This document shows positions 61,474-64,000 of a stretch of 64,000 nucleotides of DNA, one piece after another. Each line of letters starts with the position of its first letter. The first letter of the stretch is position 1. The stretch is from Streptococcus parasanguinis. Lineage in GTDB: Bacteria; Bacillota; Bacilli; Lactobacillales; Streptococcaceae. Both the position numbers and the translations under genes were made by a program. The DNA is taken from assembly GCF_001073155.1 (NCBI RefSeq), contig NZ_JVEE01000035.1, forward strand, positions 90,012-154,011. Direction: 5' to 3'. Under the pieces are notes generated by a model. The model was not told the origin of the DNA. It was given only the letters and a program-made list of their open reading frames with translations, and did not search any database.

Positions 61474-61611
61474 GAAACTTTCCTTAGGTGAGTGCGGACG
61501 TCAGCGAACTTCTACGAAGTTCCATGACTTAGTTTTGAGCCTAAGGTCTCAAAACTCCCGAGTGCTTGAAACAGTCTTGTTTCAAGCACTTTTCTCACGG
61601 CGGAAAGTTTC
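61474..61611. repeat. R2 structured intergenic repeat, copy 3
   Basis: Same four-stem plan. Hairpin 2 is AGTTTTGAG / CTCAAAACT as in copy 2. Hairpin 3 is AGTGCTTGAAACA / TGTTTCAAGCACT, where copies 1 and 2 have a C-G pair in place of this T-A. Hairpin 1 loop is tac. It sits after the liv operon. Confidence 0.85.
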
Positions 61612-61705
61612 ATTATACTCCCAAATGATTCAAAAAATAGTATAATTTCTATTATGAAGAAACATTAATCTCATTTTATAGGAAAAACAGTTTGAATATG
61701 TTCGA

Positions 61706-61734
61706 AAGAAAGGTCCTGAAGACCTTTCTTTTTT
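61706..61734 (+). terminator. Terminator before the Rgg gene
   Basis: AAGAAAGGTC-ctgaa-GACCTTTCTT with T-run. The gap from here to 61846 is AT-rich with no clear feature beyond a possible TAAAAT -10 near 61803. Confidence 0.8.
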
Positions 61735-61846
61735 CATTTTTACTGGCTAAGATTTTTTCTTAGTAAAATAATTTAAAATATATAATTTCCTTTATTAATT
61801 TGGTAAAATAAACGTAATTACTAATGACTGAAATGGATTATAAGTT

Positions 61847-62713
61847 ATGCATATAGATCGAAAAATTCAATTGGGTGAATTATATAAGGAACTAAGAATT
61901 GCCAGAGGCTTAAAACAAAAGGATGTTGCTAGAAAAGGATTAAGCATAGCACAATTGTCTAAATTTGAAAATGGGCAAACGATGTTAAGTGCTGATAAAT
62001 TATTAATAGCGATAGAATCAATCCACATGACTTTTGAAGAGTTTGGCCATAAATTAAATAATTATGAATTACCTAAAGATATTATTTTAGGTAAGAAGAT
62101 ATCCACTTTATTTTTGAAACAGGATATTAAAGGATTAGAGTATCTATTAACTGAAGTATTACAGAGTGAAGAGACGGATCAATATCAAAGAATTCAGTCA
62201 TTTATTATTGAGAATGCGATTCATTCATTAGATCAAAACTATGAAATAAATATAGAAGATAGAAAAGTATTGGTAGATTATCTATTTTCAATTGAATCTT
62301 GGACATGGTTTGAATTATATGTATTTGGAAATACAATGACTTTAATTTCAGATGAAGATCTATTATTTTTTGGAGAACAGCTTGCGGAAAGGACTAAAGA
62401 CTATAATTTTCTTAAACACAATTTAAGTTCTTTAAAATTAACGTACATAAATTTAATTGGCGAATTAATTTTAAGAAAAATTGATACTCAAGTTCCATTG
62501 TTTATACTCGAGCTAGAAAAGCTTCTTTTTCCATATGATATGCTAGAAATCATGTTGTTAAAATTTTTAAAATTAGTAAATGGTTACTTAAAGTCAAAAA
62601 ATTCTAAAAAGGAAATTAAACAATTTATAGAGTCTCTTCGAGTTGTTGGTGATAGTCAACTGATTAATATTTTAGAGGTAAAATTGGACCAGTTTGGGAT
62701 ACATATAAATTAG
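61847..62713 (+). CDS. Rgg/MutR-family transcription regulator
   Basis: A 288-residue regulator. The N-terminal HTH_XRE is LYKELRIARGLKQKDVARKG to ISIAQLSKFENGQ (about residues 8-40), and the rest is the helical TPR-like Rgg domain that commonly binds short hydrophobic peptide pheromones. No pheromone gene was found within 400 nt on either strand. The coding sequence is much more AT-rich than the core genes, suggesting transfer. The ribosome site is weak. An MFS gene follows after 213 nt and may be its target (inference from pairing only). Confidence 0.85.
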   Translation: MHIDRKIQLGELYKELRIARGLKQKDVARKGLSIAQLSKFENGQTMLSADKLLIAIESIHMTFEEFGHKLNNYELPKDIILGKKISTLFLKQDIKGLEYLLTEVLQSEETDQYQRIQSFIIENAIHSLDQNYEINIEDRKVLVDYLFSIESWTWFELYVFGNTMTLISDEDLLFFGEQLAERTKDYNFLKHNLSSLKLTYINLIGELILRKIDTQVPLFILELEKLLFPYDMLEIMLLKFLKLVNGYLKSKNSKKEIKQFIESLRVVGDSQLINILEVKLDQFGIHIN

Positions 62714-62926
62714 GCAAAAGATCAGATGTATGAGACAGGATATTTCATATTTGAAACTCTGTTAAATATTTAAAATTTAGTAGTAAACTATATTTAGATA
62801 TAACAATTAAATACTTCGATATTTTGTTAATTCATATAAAAGAAAAAGTAATTCTGAAAAACTTAAAAATATTTTTTATTTGAATGAAGTTATGTCTATC
62901 AAGTTTCTACTAGAAAGGTATAGTAG
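62714..62926. other. AT-rich spacer between Rgg and MFS genes
   Basis: Very AT-rich, no stem with a T-run after the Rgg stop and no recognised pheromone ORF. Only trivial ORFs of 9 to 15 codons are present. It presumably contains the MFS promoter. Confidence 0.5.
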
Positions 62927-64000
62927 ATGAAAGTTTTTTTAAGAAATATTTTTTTTAGGAATCTGGTCTTGTCTAGTTTCTTCGATGATTTAGGATCAAC
63001 TATTTATAATCTTGTTTTTGTAGTATTTGCAGCAAGTATGGCGAATAGTAAATTGGCGGTTGGTGTAGCAAGTTTTATACAATATATTCCAACGATTTGT
63101 TCTCTTTTTATTGCAATGCAGGCTGATAAAACAAAGAATAAGAAATTGTGGTTGCTATTATTAGGATATATACAAGCAGTATTATTTATTATGGTTGCGT
63201 TCTTATCGAAAGAAAATTCATGGCTAGTTTTCTCGATTGTATGTTTCATAAACATCCTATCAGATTGTATTGCAGAGTACAGAAGAGGCCTAGTATTACC
63301 TATGTTTCAGTCACACATTCCCGAAGAAGACCTGATGGAAGCGTACTCTTTTGATCAAGTAATTAGTCAAATAACTTTGATTTCTGGTCAAACTTTGGGA
63401 GTTTGGTTACTAACGATTTCTCATAATAATTTCTTCTTTTTAGCTACGATAAATGCTATTAGTTTCTTATTATCATCGGTGGTATTGCTCAAAATCCAAA
63501 GACAATTGACACATCCAGAAGTTAATTATTCACCAGAAAATGGGTTTATCTCACAACTTAAGAACCTTTACAAAAATAGTAAAAGTATATTTAAATATCA
63601 AGAGAAAGTACGTTTTGGTCTAATGATTTTTTCAATTTTAGGATTAAATTCGCTAGGCAGTGCTATTTTAATAATGTACAATTTGAAATTTACAGAAATA
63701 ACTCCTTTTGGTTTATCTTTTGCTCAGTCGGTGTTTTTACTTCAAACAATATTATTTGTTTCAGCCCTAATTGGTGGAATGACCCCTAATGATTATTTTT
63801 CTAAACTTTCACTTATTAAAATACTTCAAATAGATAGTGGATTATTAATAGTAATAGGAATATGTGGTTGGATAAATGGTTTGGAAATTATTTCCTTTAG
63901 TGTGTTGGCATTCATGATGTATCTTAGTAGTAAGGTAAATCCCAAATTAAATAGTCTCTTAATGGCAAAACTTCCACCGGATATTCTTGCACAAACTAGT
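62927..64000 (+). CDS. MFS transporter, 3' end outside window
   Basis: Open for 358 codons to the window edge. It begins MKVFLRNIFFRNLVLSSFFD and shows repeated hydrophobic helices with the MFS loop pattern (QADKTKNKK after the second or third helix, about residue 65, and a large cytoplasmic loop near 195-220). It resembles macrolide- or peptide-efflux-type MFS proteins, but the substrate is unknown. AGAAAGG precedes the ATG. AT-rich like the Rgg gene, so the two probably arrived together and continue into an accessory region beyond 64 kb. Confidence 0.8.
   Translation, partial: MKVFLRNIFFRNLVLSSFFDDLGSTIYNLVFVVFAASMANSKLAVGVASFIQYIPTICSLFIAMQADKTKNKKLWLLLLGYIQAVLFIMVAFLSKENSWLVFSIVCFINILSDCIAEYRRGLVLPMFQSHIPEEDLMEAYSFDQVISQITLISGQTLGVWLLTISHNNFFFLATINAISFLLSSVVLLKIQRQLTHPEVNYSPENGFISQLKNLYKNSKSIFKYQEKVRFGLMIFSILGLNSLGSAILIMYNLKFTEITPFGLSFAQSVFLLQTILFVSALIGGMTPNDYFSKLSLIKILQIDSGLLIVIGICGWINGLEIISFSVLAFMMYLSSKVNPKLNSLLMAKLPPDILAQTS

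Noticed and set aside
61620-62926. Short hydrophobic pheromone gene for the Rgg regulator
   Set aside because: Both strands were scanned; only trivial ORFs (for example 15 codons from 62726) without a hydrophobic lipophilic pattern were found.

Overview
The window is a stretch of low-GC Firmicute chromosome that reads as a viridans Streptococcus, probably of the mitis/sanguinis/parasanguinis groups. The evidence is gene order (SNF2 helicase-murC-GNAT-mltG-greA; murI-rdgB-cbpB-xerD-like-scpA-scpB-rluB-yidD; upp-clpP-ylbG-livJHMGF), an L-lysine-type MurE, an Mga-type regulator, an LPXTG surface nuclease, an Rgg regulator and a perfect CtsR box. The species assignment is inference. No rRNA, tRNA, CRISPR array, prophage or insertion sequence was seen.

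Layout. 1-7.9 kb: 5'-truncated SNF2 helicase, a hypothetical protein, murC, two acetyltransferases, mltG, greA. 8.2-13.3 kb: yidC and acyP on the minus strand, then an SPOUT methyltransferase, an HD protein, a Bax-inhibitor-1 family membrane protein, lysA and a UPF0154 protein. 13.4-19.1 kb: a tight, mostly overlapping operon from murI to yidD. 19.2-22 kb: trkH-trkA on the minus strand. 22.1-28.4 kb: trmL behind an attenuator-like leader, ribU behind an FMN riboswitch, a PAP2 phosphatase, a radical-SAM/methyltransferase pair for tRNA wobble uridine, and a Na+/H+ antiporter. 28.6-33.6 kb: ABC ATPase, AI-2E family protein, Mga-like regulator, CorC-like protein. 33.7-36.8 kb: a TrpXYZ-type ABC transporter behind a short Phe/Tyr-rich leader peptide and a chain of alternative hairpins. 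36.9-38.2 kb: the scar of a deleted trehalose locus. 38.3-43.3 kb: wall-anchored nuclease, pflA, ppaC and a YiiX-like hydrolase. 43.5-44.9 kb: a metallo-hydrolase/TetR pair with a 25-bp palindromic operator. 45-51.6 kb: DUF1803 protein, murE (minus), YtgP-type flippase, metB-like and patB-like sulfur enzymes. 51.6-54.6 kb: M-box, terminator, a 29-codon upstream ORF and mgtA. 54.7-61.4 kb: upp behind an attenuator, CtsR-controlled clpP, ylbG and the livJHMGF transporter with a CodY-like box. 61.8-64 kb: AT-rich Rgg regulator and an MFS transporter cut by the window end.

Two dispersed repeat families occupy intergenic regions. R1 (three copies, about 175 bp, near identical) is three hairpins with a terminator at each end. 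R2 (three copies plus a remnant, about 139 bp) is an outer stem enclosing three hairpins, with base changes that keep pairing in two of them.

The most interesting signals are regulatory. They are the leader-peptide attenuator of the aromatic amino-acid transporter, the acidic/proline-rich upstream ORF between the M-box and mgtA, the covarying R2 repeat, a shared 12-nt hairpin motif in the trmL and upp leaders, and two likely leaderless transcripts. Nothing here was checked by database search; family names are from recognition of motifs and synteny.
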